From positions 69,365 through 133,364 of the forward strand of contig MNCI01029649.1 in assembly GCA_015680685.1 (NCBI GenBank): a DNA stretch of 64,000 bases. Direction: 5' to 3'. The stretch comes from Gnetum montanum (Eukaryota; Streptophyta; Gnetopsida; Gnetales; Gnetaceae). Below are positions 54,601 to 64,000 of the stretch, one piece after another. The notes under the pieces are model-generated. The model had not been told where the DNA came from and ran no database searches. It worked only from the letters and a program-made list of their open reading frames with translations. Numbering within the stretch: the stretch's first letter is position 1; each line of letters opens with the position of its first letter. The position numbers were made by a program, and so were the translations under genes.

Positions 54601-55899
54601 TTAAACCTTAAGAAGAAACAACAGTTTCTTCACTAAGCCAAGTACTTTATAGAAATCAATGGGCAACTTTATAAAGTGTGTCCTGATGGCTTTGTTCGAT
54701 GGTGTGTTCCCAATATAGATCAACTGCAAGTTCTCCAAGATGCTCATGAGGGTCCTTGTGGGGGTCATTACACTGGGAGATGAACGACCATCAAGATCTT
54801 TCTTGCAGGATATTATTGGCTTACATTGTTTCGGGATGCCCATCAATTCATCCAATCTTGTGAGCGCTATCAATGTGATAGGGAAATGACTGTTAGAATG
54901 GAGGGTTCGCAACAATGAATTCAATCGTTAGAACCCTTCGACATTTGGGAAATTGATTTTATGGGGCCAATTACACTAATGTCCAATGGAAAAGCCTATA
55001 TCATTGTTGTTGTTGATTACCTAACTAAATGGGCAAAAGCAGCTGCTGTTAAGGATTGTACATCATCTACAACTACATGATTTGTTCAACAACAAATCAT
55101 AGATAGGTTTGGTGTGCAATGTGCACTTATTTCAGACAATGGTACATACTTCACAGGTGCAACTTTTCGAAAATTAATGCAATGCTTAGGGGTTGAGCAT
55201 AAATTGACTATATCATACCACCCGCAAGCGAACAGTCAAGCAGAAGTCACCAACAGGGAGATTACGAAGATATTGACAAGAACTGCTAGCAAGTTTAGGC
55301 AAGACTGGAGCACTAAACTGAATGATGCTCTTTGGGCATACCACTCCACATGGAAACTCCATATAGGCTACTCTCCCTATGAGTTAGTGTATGGTAAATT
55401 ACCAATGCTTCACATTCAAACTAAGCTCCATACACTATCCATGGCATGTGACCTCAATGTTGACCTTGATCTAGCATAGAAACAATGGTTAATAACCCTT
55501 AACTTGCTAGATAAAAAACAACTAGCTACCCTATCATCTAACGAGTTGCACAAGGCATTCAATAAATAACGTCTCGACCTAAGGATTAGGAAAGTTAAAT
55601 ATCAACCAGGAGATAAGGTTCTCTACTAGAATCCCACACATGTGCCACAATGTACTAAATTTCAAACATTTTGGAAAGGACCTTATATTATTTATGCAAC
55701 TTTTCCTTCAAGGGCCATGACAATATACAAACCTGAGAGCCCAAACAAGAAATTTTTGGTCAACGTACAACAAACCAAACCTTTCCATGAGCTTAGGACA
55801 ACCAGTACACATGCTACCTCTATTGATGGACAACCTTGCTCACTATTTCAGATATCCTCCTTCAAACTTAGTCATGGGGAAGATGGCCACCTATGCTAA
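54601..55899 (+). pseudogene. Element D integrase
   Basis: LNLKKKQQFLH, AHEGPCGGHYTGR, SCERYQCDREM (a zinc Cys is lost), DIWEIDFMGPI (first Asp), [18 protein letters not shown] (second Asp), SYHPQANSQAEVTNREITKI (Glu), LNDALWAYHSTWKLHIGYSP, LDLRIRKVKYQPGDKVLY, stop, NPTHVPQCTKFQTFWKGPY, ending KLSHGEDGHLC with a stop at 55897. The DDE triad is intact; stops at about 54782, 55078, 55477, 55567 and 55628. Confidence 0.9.
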
Positions 55900-57205
55900 C
55901 CATTCTAGGCCCACAATTCTTTTTGAATTTTTGTTTTACACATTTTTCCAACTTTTCTTATTTTTGTTTTACACCATCATTCATATTTTTACTATTTTTT
56001 TAATTGCTTAATTTACTTTTATTCATCATCCAATAAGTGCTCATGATGGTGGATTGAATTATATCATACTGGTTGCTAATGTTTGATTTTTACCTTTAAA
56101 TTATGATGCTGATATTAAGGTATGGTTCTTTTGGTAAAATAAGCAATGAGTCCATGCCGTCCACTAATCCATACAACCTTATGGTCTCCTTTGGCTTGGA
56201 ACTGTACAGTCTCCTTATTCTAAGTAAACTTGTTAATGAATTGGTGGCTGGGTATTTTTCAAACCAAGGAAAGACACAAAGGATGAAAAGGGTGTGACTT
56301 CAAGGGGATTCGATGCATTTGTGCTGGCCATTCTCTTGGGTGCTTGGATGCTTTTTCTTAGGTTTTCTGCCATTCTGACATTATTAAAATATCAGGAAGT
56401 TGAGTGAATAAAAATAAGTCTTTGCATGGTGTGGTTCTCACGTATCCAAAAAAAACAAAGAGAGAGAGAAAAAAGAGAGAGAAAAAGGTGAGGATTCAAA
56501 GCACACCCCTTAGACATAATAAAGCAATATGGGCTACAAGCACTGGTTATGGAACTGGAAAGACATGTTACCCATGTCTAAAGGTTCCTTCTAACTAAGG
56601 CCCTTTCTCTCTTCCTGCTTCTCCAACTTGCTCTTCTCGGAATCATAGTGACTCTTTGTGGAAGCATTCTTGTTGCTTCAAGTGGATGGATTGGTCAAGT
56701 GTGTTGATGCGAGGTCACTAGATGTGGTTTGTTTAAGTCTAAATTTGGGATAAGTTCTACTTAGTCACATTAACCATAAAATACACAAGGGACTTTACAC
56801 AACCTTGTTCTTGGGATTCCATTCCATTCTCTCCTCTCCATCTTTCTTCCCATTTTCCACCTCATTACCAATTTTATCATTAGTCCATTCTGAGTTGATG
56901 CATTGTTTTTCTTTGGTGAATTCTTATGGGTAATTTTTTAACTCTGGCTTCCAAATGACATTCCTAAAGCCTACGGACTCTTTGGTTTGTGGGTTTGTTA
57001 TTGCATAAAAGGCATGAGCCTACTTTGGGGAGGATCCACTGGCATTCTTTTTTGGTGCAATTGTTAAATTATTTTCCTTTAACATTTTCTACAATCAATC
57101 ATCTCTTGTTTCATCCCCATACATGACATCCATTTTATTGGTGTTGTCATTGTTATTTTTTCTAATCTTTCTTGTTCCTCATAATTTTCCATCTTATAGC
57201 TACCG
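55900..57205 (+). repeat. Element D conserved non-coding spacer
   Basis: T-rich start, CATGCCGTCCACTAATCCAT, GGGTGTGACTTCAAGGGGAT near 56290, AGACATGTTACCCATGTCTA near 56561, CTAACTAAGGCCCTTTCTCT near 56591, TTTGGGGAGGATCCACTGGC near 57024. Parallel to C. Confidence 0.78.
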
Positions 57206-57756
57206 GAGGTTTACTCTTAGTCGTGGGGGCCTTGGCAAATTTTTCAATTTTCTCCATTTGACTATTTGCCTAACCCCTACACATTGGGTAGTCACTTGTA
57301 ATAAATCTCCAAACCAGTTTCTTCCATAACCACAACTCAGCTAATGTGCTTCATATCGAGGCAAGGTATCAACTACATTGTGGTTTATCTATCCTTGCTC
57401 ATTTGTGACTGTGTTGTGTGTGCAGATGGCGATCATACAAACAATGGACTAGGCTTGGAGGAAGCACTCAGGATGGACTGGAACTGGAGCATTTACGAAA
57501 GGAGGAAGTTTGGTGGTGTGGCTATGGATAAACAACGGAAGGTAAAATCTTAGCATAGGCGGTAACACACTTCATTTTCTTTTTCTCTTTTTCTCTACAA
57601 GCTACCAAATAAAGGCTTGGATGTCATTTATGTTGTAATATGCTTATTGATTCATTCACTAGGCATGTTGAGTCTATCATCCCATTCCACCTTTAGTCAA
57701 TAATCCCATACCTTCCCAATATTTTGTAAGGAACTTAGGGATGAGTTTTCATTCAG
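57206..57756 (+). pseudogene. Element D reduced 3' gene region
   Basis: Contains an internal polypurine-like TTAGTCGTGGGGG near 57219-57231, CCCCTACACATTGGGTAGTC (aligned with the segment before the internal TATA of E, here eroded), and a short frame 57344-57553 (LLICDCVVCADGDHTNNGLG, LEEALRMDWNWSIYERRKF) related to E and B. GTGTGTGCAG before ATGGCGATC could be a splice acceptor. The end matches A just before its LTR. The long coiled-coil gene of A and F is absent. Confidence 0.45.
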
Positions 57757-57767
57757 TCGTGGGGGTA
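57757..57767 (+). promoter_or_regulatory. Element D polypurine tract
   Basis: GTCGTGGGGGTA immediately before TGATGAG. Confidence 0.75.
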
Positions 57768-58621
57768 TGATGAGAGCAATTACTCTAGTGATTTATTCTA
57801 ATTATTAGAGTAGTTACTTTAGCGGTTTATTCTAATTATTAGAGCAGTTACTCTAGCGGTTTATTCTAATTATTAGAGTGGTAGTTTTTCTAATTATTAG
57901 AGTAGTTGATCCCAAGCCTATAAATACAGTGTCGATGCGCACAATTAAAAAGAAATCTTTTAGGAGTCAAGTAGAAAAACTTTGGTAGTCTAGAGTATTT
58001 TCCAAGTGTCCGTAGCATGAGGTCTAAGTGTGGACGGATCTTTATTTGAGCATTGTGTACTTGAGCACATCCTGTGTATGGAAATAAAGATGAGCTCTTT
58101 GATTCATCCTTGCAGCACTTGAGATTTTTGTTTACTCATTTCTTTTATTTTGTTTTCTTCTACATTTATTTTATTTTATGCACTTTACATTTCTATTATT
58201 ATCACACACGGTACGATTGAGCATGCGTGTAACACTTGGTAATCCAGTAACGATTAGCGTTTGGTAATCCTAGTAGTGTTGTGTTGGTTTAGGATGCGTA
58301 TGACAAGTGAGAATGGATACTGGTGTTAGGATTAGTTAGAACTTAGTTAATGAGTAGTCAAGTTAAATTAGTCACTTAGTGACCTCCCTCCTTCCCTACT
58401 AGCGTAGGACATAAAAACATAAAAGTTATAAAAATCATATGCCTCAAGCTTACTTAACCATACAATCGTGACATACAGGTAAGCTTGGGAAGAAAATGAT
58501 TAACCAACCCATCCTAGTTCCACAAGGGTGCATAAGAACTTAGTCCTTGGAATTCGACCTAATCATGTGTGAAATGCTCGTATTCGTATGGTTGAGCATA
58601 GGGGTACCTTGTTACTCATCA
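57768..58621 (+). repeat. Element D 3' LTR
   Basis: 854 bases, TGATGAGAGC...TACTCATCA. U3 carries a 34-base tandem array instead of GATATC or GTTGAC hexamers; TATAAA at 57919; an AATAAAGATGAGC region near 58084; U5 end GTATGGTTGAGCATAGGGGT as in the other elements. Confidence 0.9.
57777..57924 (+). promoter_or_regulatory. Element D LTR promoter: 34-base repeat array and TATA
   Basis: TTCTAATTATTAGAG starts at 57796, 57830, 57864 and 57888 (steps 34, 34, 24). AGTTACTCTAGCGG-like blocks lie between at 57778, 57812 and 57846. The core CTAATTATTAG is nearly palindromic. TATAAA at 57919 follows the last copy by 16 bases. A third motif type at the same place in U3 as the arrays of A, B, E and F. 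Confidence 0.75.
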
Positions 58622-58973
58622 AATGGTAAGAAACTATTTTTAATTGTTAACTATTAAAGTGGTAATTTGCATGGATATAAATAACTTGCTTGGATATTGT
58701 GTAAAATAAGAATTTTGCATCAAAGAGGGATGTGGGCAAATAAGTAACTTGAACAACACAAATTTTGACGGCAATTTAGAACATTCACACTATTATCAGA
58801 AAGATCCTTGAATTAATTGATATCATGGATGCTGAATGTTATTATAAAAGATAAACTATATATTATAGACATTCAGCATTAAAAGAGGAAGACTTGTAGT
58901 GGCTTATATTTCAGATAAGTTACAAGAATGACATTTTAGATATTTTGGGCATGTGTAAAGAAAATAAGATAAT
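58622..58973. other. Host DNA between elements D and F
   Basis: AT-rich; no gene. Ends with ATAAT, a candidate target copy for element F, whose other end is outside the window. Confidence 0.5.
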
Positions 58974-59840
58974 TGATGAGTGGCGAGGTACCCCTACACT
59001 CAACCATATGAATATGAGCGTTTCACACACGATCTGGTCGAACTCTGCAGGCAAACTAGTTGTGGTATCTAGACAGTTACCTGTAGATTGCAATTCGTTG
59101 TCTTTCCACCTGGACTAGTATTAGCTTTGTCACTTATGGTTTAGTCCAGAGTGAGGTGTATGATTTGTTCCTATACTAATGCTACTCCTGGGTATGATGG
59201 GAAATAATATTAACTAAGCTAGGAGAGAGAGGGTGAGAGAGAATCTAAACTAGCCTAAGTGCTATGAGCATTTGTTCCTTAATCATCCGTACACATCTTG
59301 GACCTTGTGCACAACTACCACTGGGATTACCAAGCGCATGGCCTAGGTACACTACTGGGTTACCAAGTAGTCACACTTAAATGCTCGTGATTAAGTCGTG
59401 CCCATTCCGCGTTACTAGGAGATAAGGGTAGAGAGATATTAACTAGGAAAGCAATAAATAAATAAATAAAAATAACAGTAACAAGTAAATAATTAAGCTA
59501 AGTGGATGCTACAATGATGAAGTTATCTTGATCTTTATTGCCAGTCATGTGCGTGTTTAAGTACATCACACTCAAATAAGGATGTCGTACAATTACAATC
59601 ATCACACTGCGGGCATGCACTAGGAGGAAGGGTTGAGAGGAAAAACTGACAAAAAGTTCCTACCTTAACACTAAAGTTAAAATTGAAAACTTAACTTTTT
59701 TTTCCAAGTCTGCCTGCCTCTTATTTATAGATGAAGAGACAGGTTGTGATATCACGTACATGATATCGTGTCTTAGCTGTGATATTGCATATGCAATAAT
59801 ATGGCTACGATATCGTAGCCATCAAATTCATGACTCATCA
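58974..59840 (-). repeat. Element F 3' LTR
   Basis: 867 bases; plus strand TGATGAGTGGCGAGG...CATGACTCATCA. Contains reversed TTTATTGCC (about 59540) and, at the right end, TATA and the GATATC array. Homologous to the LTRs of B, E, D and A in R and U5. Confidence 0.9.
59724..59814 (-). promoter_or_regulatory. Element F LTR promoter: GATATC array and TATA
   Basis: Plus-strand GATATC 59748, GATATC 59762, GATATT 59781, a degenerate AATAAT 59795, GATATC 59809. Gaps from TATA (TTTATA 59724-59729) outward: 18, 8, 13, 8 and 8. Compare B: 17, 8, 14, 8, 8. Confidence 0.73.
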
Positions 59841-59851
59841 TACCCCCATGA
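59841..59851 (-). promoter_or_regulatory. Element F polypurine tract
   Basis: Minus strand TCATGGGGGTA directly before the LTR start TGATGAG. Confidence 0.78.
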
Positions 59852-60019
59852 CTAAATGAAAACGCGTCCTCAAGTTAAAATGAGAACAAGTTCTAATGCT
59901 TACACAGTGGATAGGTATGGGATTATTGACTAATGAGTAGGGATTCATGCCATAGTATGGAATCAGAACAAAATTGAGACACAACACAAAGAAGGTAAAA
60001 GAAAATCCTATAGCTACAA

Positions 60020-62799
60020 AAGTGGGTGGAACCCATGTAGTTCCTAGTGGTGGTGGCTCCTACATGGATGCCTTTCCTTTATCCTGTACTCCAACTCTTG
60101 AGCTTTGATGGTGTTGAAGTATGGCTTGGAGTTTCTCCTCTTCAGTTCAGGGATCCTGTGCCATCCATGCTAATGTTCTGATGTTTGATGAAGTTGGCAC
60201 CTCCTATGGGCACGATAGTTGTGGAAACATTTTATTTGCCTTGACATACCAAGCTGCAAACATGCATTGTTCCTCCTCGTAAGCTCTGGCTTTGTCTCTA
60301 TATTCTTGAAAATTTGCAAGCTGTCGAGCTAAGTCTATTGCTACACCCTTTTGCCCCTGGTAGCTTGCTTTAACCACCTTGAGTTCAAAATTTACAATCT
60401 CCAATTTTTACAATAATTTTTTGTGTTCTTCGAATTCTATTTCATATTTGACATAGGTGGTGGCTACCTGTTGCTCGAGCTCCATTCTTGAGTGCCCTAC
60501 TATTAACATGGCAAGGTTGGCATACCACAGCTTTGCCAACTCCATATACTCTGTAAGGTCCTGGATCTATAGGTCCCAGTTCTTAACTTCTAATTGGTGG
60601 ACAAATGCGAATGTGTCCAATATGGCCCACTAGTTAGTGTCTTGAGCACTGAGAGCATTGATGTGGGCCTTGGCCATATGGATCTCTTTCTTGATAAGTT
60701 GCTTATACATCCCCACCTAGTCCCAGAAATGCTCCTTTAACTTTTCATGCCGTTTAGCCTCATTTTACCATGCGCTTATTTCAATCACCAACTTTTGATG
60801 GATGGTGCATACCTTCTCCATCGAGAGGGTTCAATTTTCCCTGGCTAAACAGTTCATATCCTGGTTGGCCCTGACTAGTTGTTCTCACAACTATTAAAAA
60901 TGTTCTTCAAGAACATTCTTTTGTTTCTCCACAGAGGTCACCCGAAGGTTATCAACAACAAGTTGTCTGTTTTCTTCTTGTAAGGCTTTGAGTGCCTTGG
61001 TATGTGTGTAAGTTTGTGCTTGTGCTATAGAGGCATCTCAAAAAACCTTCTCTTTTTCTTCCTCCACCTTCTTATTCTCCATTAATAGTTTGGTAAGTTT
61101 CTTAGTTTTGAAAGTGTCCAGTTGGTCCGTGGGAACGAATTGAGAGGGATCTCTCTATGCTGCTTGCAGGGTCACGAGCCTTTTTTGTAATTTTTGCACT
61201 TCTACTTCAGCATGCTTGACCCTCATCTCTGTCAAGACTAGCTTTCCCTTGGTGGAAATGAGGTTTGATTGGATTGTTGTAACATCCTGTGGGATGTCAA
61301 ACAAGGACATCATGACTTGTCCTGTCTGTAGCAATCGTTCAAGTACATCCTCATGTTTCGTAGGAGTCATTGAGGTTCCAGTAAGAGTTTGAGCATATCT
61401 ACCAGTGCACAATAGGTACATTGAATGATTCTTTAATATCGTCTATGACCACTTCTACATCTCTTGCTGCATGACCACCACCATGGCACATTTACCAGTT
61501 TCTAATTGCACTTGAAAGGACACAGTGTTCCTTGAGATCTGTGACCAAGTACTCTTCCCTCCTCCTATATGGATGGACACTTCATCCCTCACACGATCCA
61601 AAGAAATTGTCGGCTATACGACATCGTCAATGACGTGGAAGAGATTTACATCATCACGACTTCCCTAGCTAACCATCTCAGTGATGGCCTTGAGATGGCT
61701 CATCGACAGTGTGTAATCTTGCGGCGGCGATGGCGGTTGATCTTGCTAGCTCGTGCTAGGCCCTGCTTTTGGTTGTTGGCTAGGTCCAGTGCTTGGAATT
61801 TGGCTAGGTCCTATAAGTTGAGTTGCAGTTGGCCTTGCCATTTATGCCTCTTCTTGTTCCAGTCCCAGCGTTTCACTAGTGAGTTTTCTTGCAGCTGGTG
61901 GCTTTAGTAGTTCGACATATGAAGCATTTTGGGGCTTTTTTGAGAACATCATTGGTGTATCCTCTAATGCCAGCACATTTTCACAACTTCCTGATGAGAC
62001 AAGGGAAGGGCCACGCAAGCTTCCCTATCTTTTGTTCTTCAAACCACCTCAGAATCTCCGTAAAATATAGATGAGGTAGGTTAGCATTAACCTTTTCCAT
62101 CAGCACTGCACATCCTCTTACCGCATATGTTGAAATTATTTTTAAGCCTTTTGTGGGGAAGAGGTGATAAGTTCCTATTTTAAAATAAATCCTCTCTTCC
62201 ATCATCAACTTCCCAAAGGTCTTATCTTCCTTGCCATATGCCCTTTCCAACCAAACTCATTGCGCATCAGGGTCTGAATGGGTAGACAACTGAGCAACCT
62301 TTGACCCTATATTCGAAAGGTTTAATACTTCCAAAATGGCCTGAATAGAGAAGTTAGCAATCATACTAAAAATGTTAACCATGGTGCCTTATTCTTTGTT
62401 GTGCCAAAATTGGTACGTTTTCCCTAAGTACCAGACACCACTTTTAGAGAGGATAGGCCATAACGAGGACCTTGTGAGATGATCCCTAACAACCTCCAAA
62501 GCAAATTCTACAAATATTCCAAAGTTTAATTCCACGATCACTGTAGTGAATGTGGACTTCTCATGGATGGCCTGAACACAATCTTGGGGCAACATGAGAT
62601 GTTGTCCCTATTCAGACGTGACAGTAGCTCCTCCTTCTAGCTGACTTGATTGTACAGTAGCAGGGTCCTCTTGGTGGATACTAAATGATTGTTACTCCTG
62701 CTGTGCATGTTGTCTAGTAGGAATTTGTCCTTCACCTCTCCTAGGTTGTTTGTTTCCACCTTGAGCAGGACTTTCCTGTTGTCCGTGTTTCAAGGCCAT
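60020..62799 (-). pseudogene. Element F extra gene: conserved N-terminal domain plus long coiled coil
   Basis: Start proposed at ATG 62799 (MALKHGQQESPAQGGNKQPR), about 500 bases after the internal TATA. The first third stays in one frame with few stops: VIVELNFGIFVEFALEVVRD, SGVWYLGKTYQFWHNKEYGT, KTFGKLMMEERIYFKIG, YAVRGCAVLMEKVNANLPHL, AWPFPCLIRKL (about 62600-61980). A net frameshift precedes the coiled coil (61421-60200: LISTKGKLVLTEMRVKHAEV, MELEQQVATTYVKYEIEFEE, LEIVNFELKVVKASYQ). The C-terminus has TEEEKLQAIL, matching SKEEKMKALL in A. About 0.9 thousand codons, as in A. No signal peptide or membrane helix. Function unknown; a chromatin- or nucleic-acid-linked adaptor is possible, an envelope is not supported. 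Confidence 0.75.
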
Positions 62800-63291
62800 C
62801 TCTAATCACACGGGGCCAATCGTTAGTAAGGTTGTTACCAAAGTTAAGTTATACCTTACTACTTACCTTAAAGAATTTATTTTATCTCTTTGTGATATTA
62901 ATTATTACGAGAAAATTTCCCCGAAAGATTATAATATTTAATCCTCTTTGCTTAGGTGGTTTCCAAATCTAATTTTTCGATATAACTAAGGGGACAAAAT
63001 ATTTTTTGACACATTTATCCTTAATTTTATAGCTAATTATCATTGATAATGTCATTTGGGCAATGATGAATTTGAAAAAAGTTATGCACTATTCGGCATG
63101 TGCCCCTCCCCGATGACTGAGCTAAACACTCTGGGTACAAGTGGGTTCAAACAGAATGAAAAGTAGATGACCATTGAGCAAAATATGGGTATGAAAGCAA
63201 GGGACGCACAATCGCAAGTCATAAAGAGAAAATTGAAAAACTCCCCCCACGTGAATAGTTGAAAATGATGTTAAGTAGTGCAGGGAATCAT
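62800..63291 (-). other. Leader between internal promoter and extra gene of element F
   Basis: Non-coding on both strands. On the minus strand it follows the TATA box at 63300 and precedes the ATG at 62799. It could be a 5' UTR or include an intron; no clear splice pair was identified. Confidence 0.45.
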
Positions 63292-63395
63292 GTATATATA
63301 GATTTGAGGGATGCGATATTGTGTATGTGATATTGTGTACGTGATATCAGGTCGGCCATGATATCGTGTACACGATATCATGGCCTGTTGATATT
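63292..63395 (-). promoter_or_regulatory. Element F internal promoter: GATATC array and TATA
   Basis: Minus-strand order from upstream: AATATC (63395-90), 10 bases, GATATC (63379-74), 8, GATATC (63365-60), 11, GATATC (63348-43), 8, AATATC (63334-29), 8, AATATC (63320-15), 14, then TATATATA from 63300. It uses the same hexamer as this element's LTR at 59748-59814, about 3.5 kb away. The 8-11-8 part equals the internal array of element A. Activity is inferred. Confidence 0.7.
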
Positions 63396-64000
63396 AGGGA
63401 AAAATGGAATACCGAATTTTTTAGATTTTCCTAAAGTTGACGATATAAACCAAGGACATGTAGACAAGTATTAAAGGATTCTAGGGTAATTCAACTAGTC
63501 CTAAAGGCACGAATAATTATGATGGCATGGAATTTATCAATAAGAAGCTTGGGTCGTAAGGGAGAGAAAAAGAACATGTGATGGTTCATAGGAATGTTTG
63601 AATTGGAGGGATAGTAATAAGGGAAAGAATATTGTTGAAAATATGCTGAGAGTAATAGATGATGTGTGGAGGATGTGTTATGAGTGCAAATTACAAAAAA
63701 TTACACAAGTGGATCCTCCCCAAAGTAGGTTCCAACCTATAATGCCCTTGCATAATCACATCTTAAAATGTCCGTAGGCACTAGAAGGATTAAATGTAAT
63801 CTACACCAGTTCCACAAAACATATGCATGTAAGTATCACCAGAATGAGGTAAGAATTTTACGCTATACGAGACATGAGCTACAATTACATGAACAGCGAG
63901 ATGGGATGGACTAAAGAAGGGATTGTAGAGATTGGAACATGAGGTAACCGACCCAGGGCATAATGAATCCTACGTGTAAAGCATGATTAATGTCTTATTA
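63396..64000 (-). repeat. Element F conserved spacer (partial)
   Basis: Minus strand carries CTACTTTGGGGAGGATCCAC (near 63711-63730) and the preceding GTGCCTACGGACATTTTAAG, matching B, C and D spacers. Continues past the window edge. Confidence 0.7.

Larger units (their letters stand above)
51621..58621 (+). mobile_element. Element D: 5'-truncated Athila-like gypsy element with 3' LTR
   Basis: Begins in the Pro/Gln-rich end of gag, then protease, RT, RNase H, integrase, spacer, reduced 3' region, polypurine tract and an 854-base LTR. No 5' LTR. Closely related to C in pol. The gag junction with R2 is sharp. Downstream of the LTR is AATGG. Confidence 0.88.
58974..64000 (-). mobile_element. 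Element F: 3' half of an Athila-like gypsy element with extra gene
   Basis: Minus-strand element continuing beyond the right edge. Present: 3' LTR, polypurine tract, coiled-coil extra gene, internal promoter with GATATC array, and part of the conserved spacer. Gag and pol would lie beyond 64000. Confidence 0.88.

Overview
This is repeat-dense nuclear DNA from a seed plant with a large genome. There is no intact host gene, no rRNA or tRNA gene and no CRISPR. Nearly every recognisable stretch comes from an LTR retrotransposon, mostly Ty3/gypsy of an Athila-like lineage (Asp-tRNA type primer site, long 3' non-coding region, extra gene after integrase), plus one Ty1/copia and one Tat/Ogre-like piece. 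Many old, stop-riddled copies have been kept, which would suit a gymnosperm or another slow-purging genome, but the sequence does not name the species.

Layout. 1-3483: 3' part of a Ty1/copia element (+) with its 3' LTR. 4315-8308: a scrambled mosaic of gypsy RT (-), gypsy integrase (-), Tat-type integrase (+) and gypsy integrase C-terminus (+). 10262-10800: two simple tandem-repeat tracts. 11190-22525: element A (+), 5'-truncated gypsy with an RT deletion, an extra coiled-coil gene and a 3' LTR. 23984-34075: element B (+), a complete gypsy element with two LTRs and a 5-bp target duplication (ATAAG). 35960-44285 and 51393-58621: a duplicated non-coding block (R1, R2), each followed by a gypsy body (C, D). 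44286-51387: element E (-), complete at both ends (target duplication CATAT), nested in R2, with a 627-N gap where pol should be. 58974-64000: 3' half of element F (-), with LTR, extra gene, internal promoter and part of the spacer.

Each gypsy element is organised as LTR, Asp-type PBS, gag with a His-rich N-terminal part and a short zinc-knuckle variant, protease, RT, RNase H, integrase, a long conserved non-coding spacer, an internal TATA promoter, an extra gene (full length in A and F, reduced in B, D and E), polypurine tract and LTR. All are broken; RT active sites are lost in different ways in A, B, C and D.

The main discovery candidate is the promoter design. Upstream of the LTR TATA box lies an array of hexamers with fixed gaps of 8, 8, 14 and 8 bases, the last hexamer 17-19 bases before TATA. 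In B, E and F the hexamer is GATATC; in A the spacing is the same but the hexamer is GTTGAC/GTCAAC. In A and F a second array with the same hexamer as that element's own LTR stands before the internal TATA box that precedes the extra gene. This looks like a spacing code with exchangeable recognition words, co-evolving at two promoters of one element.
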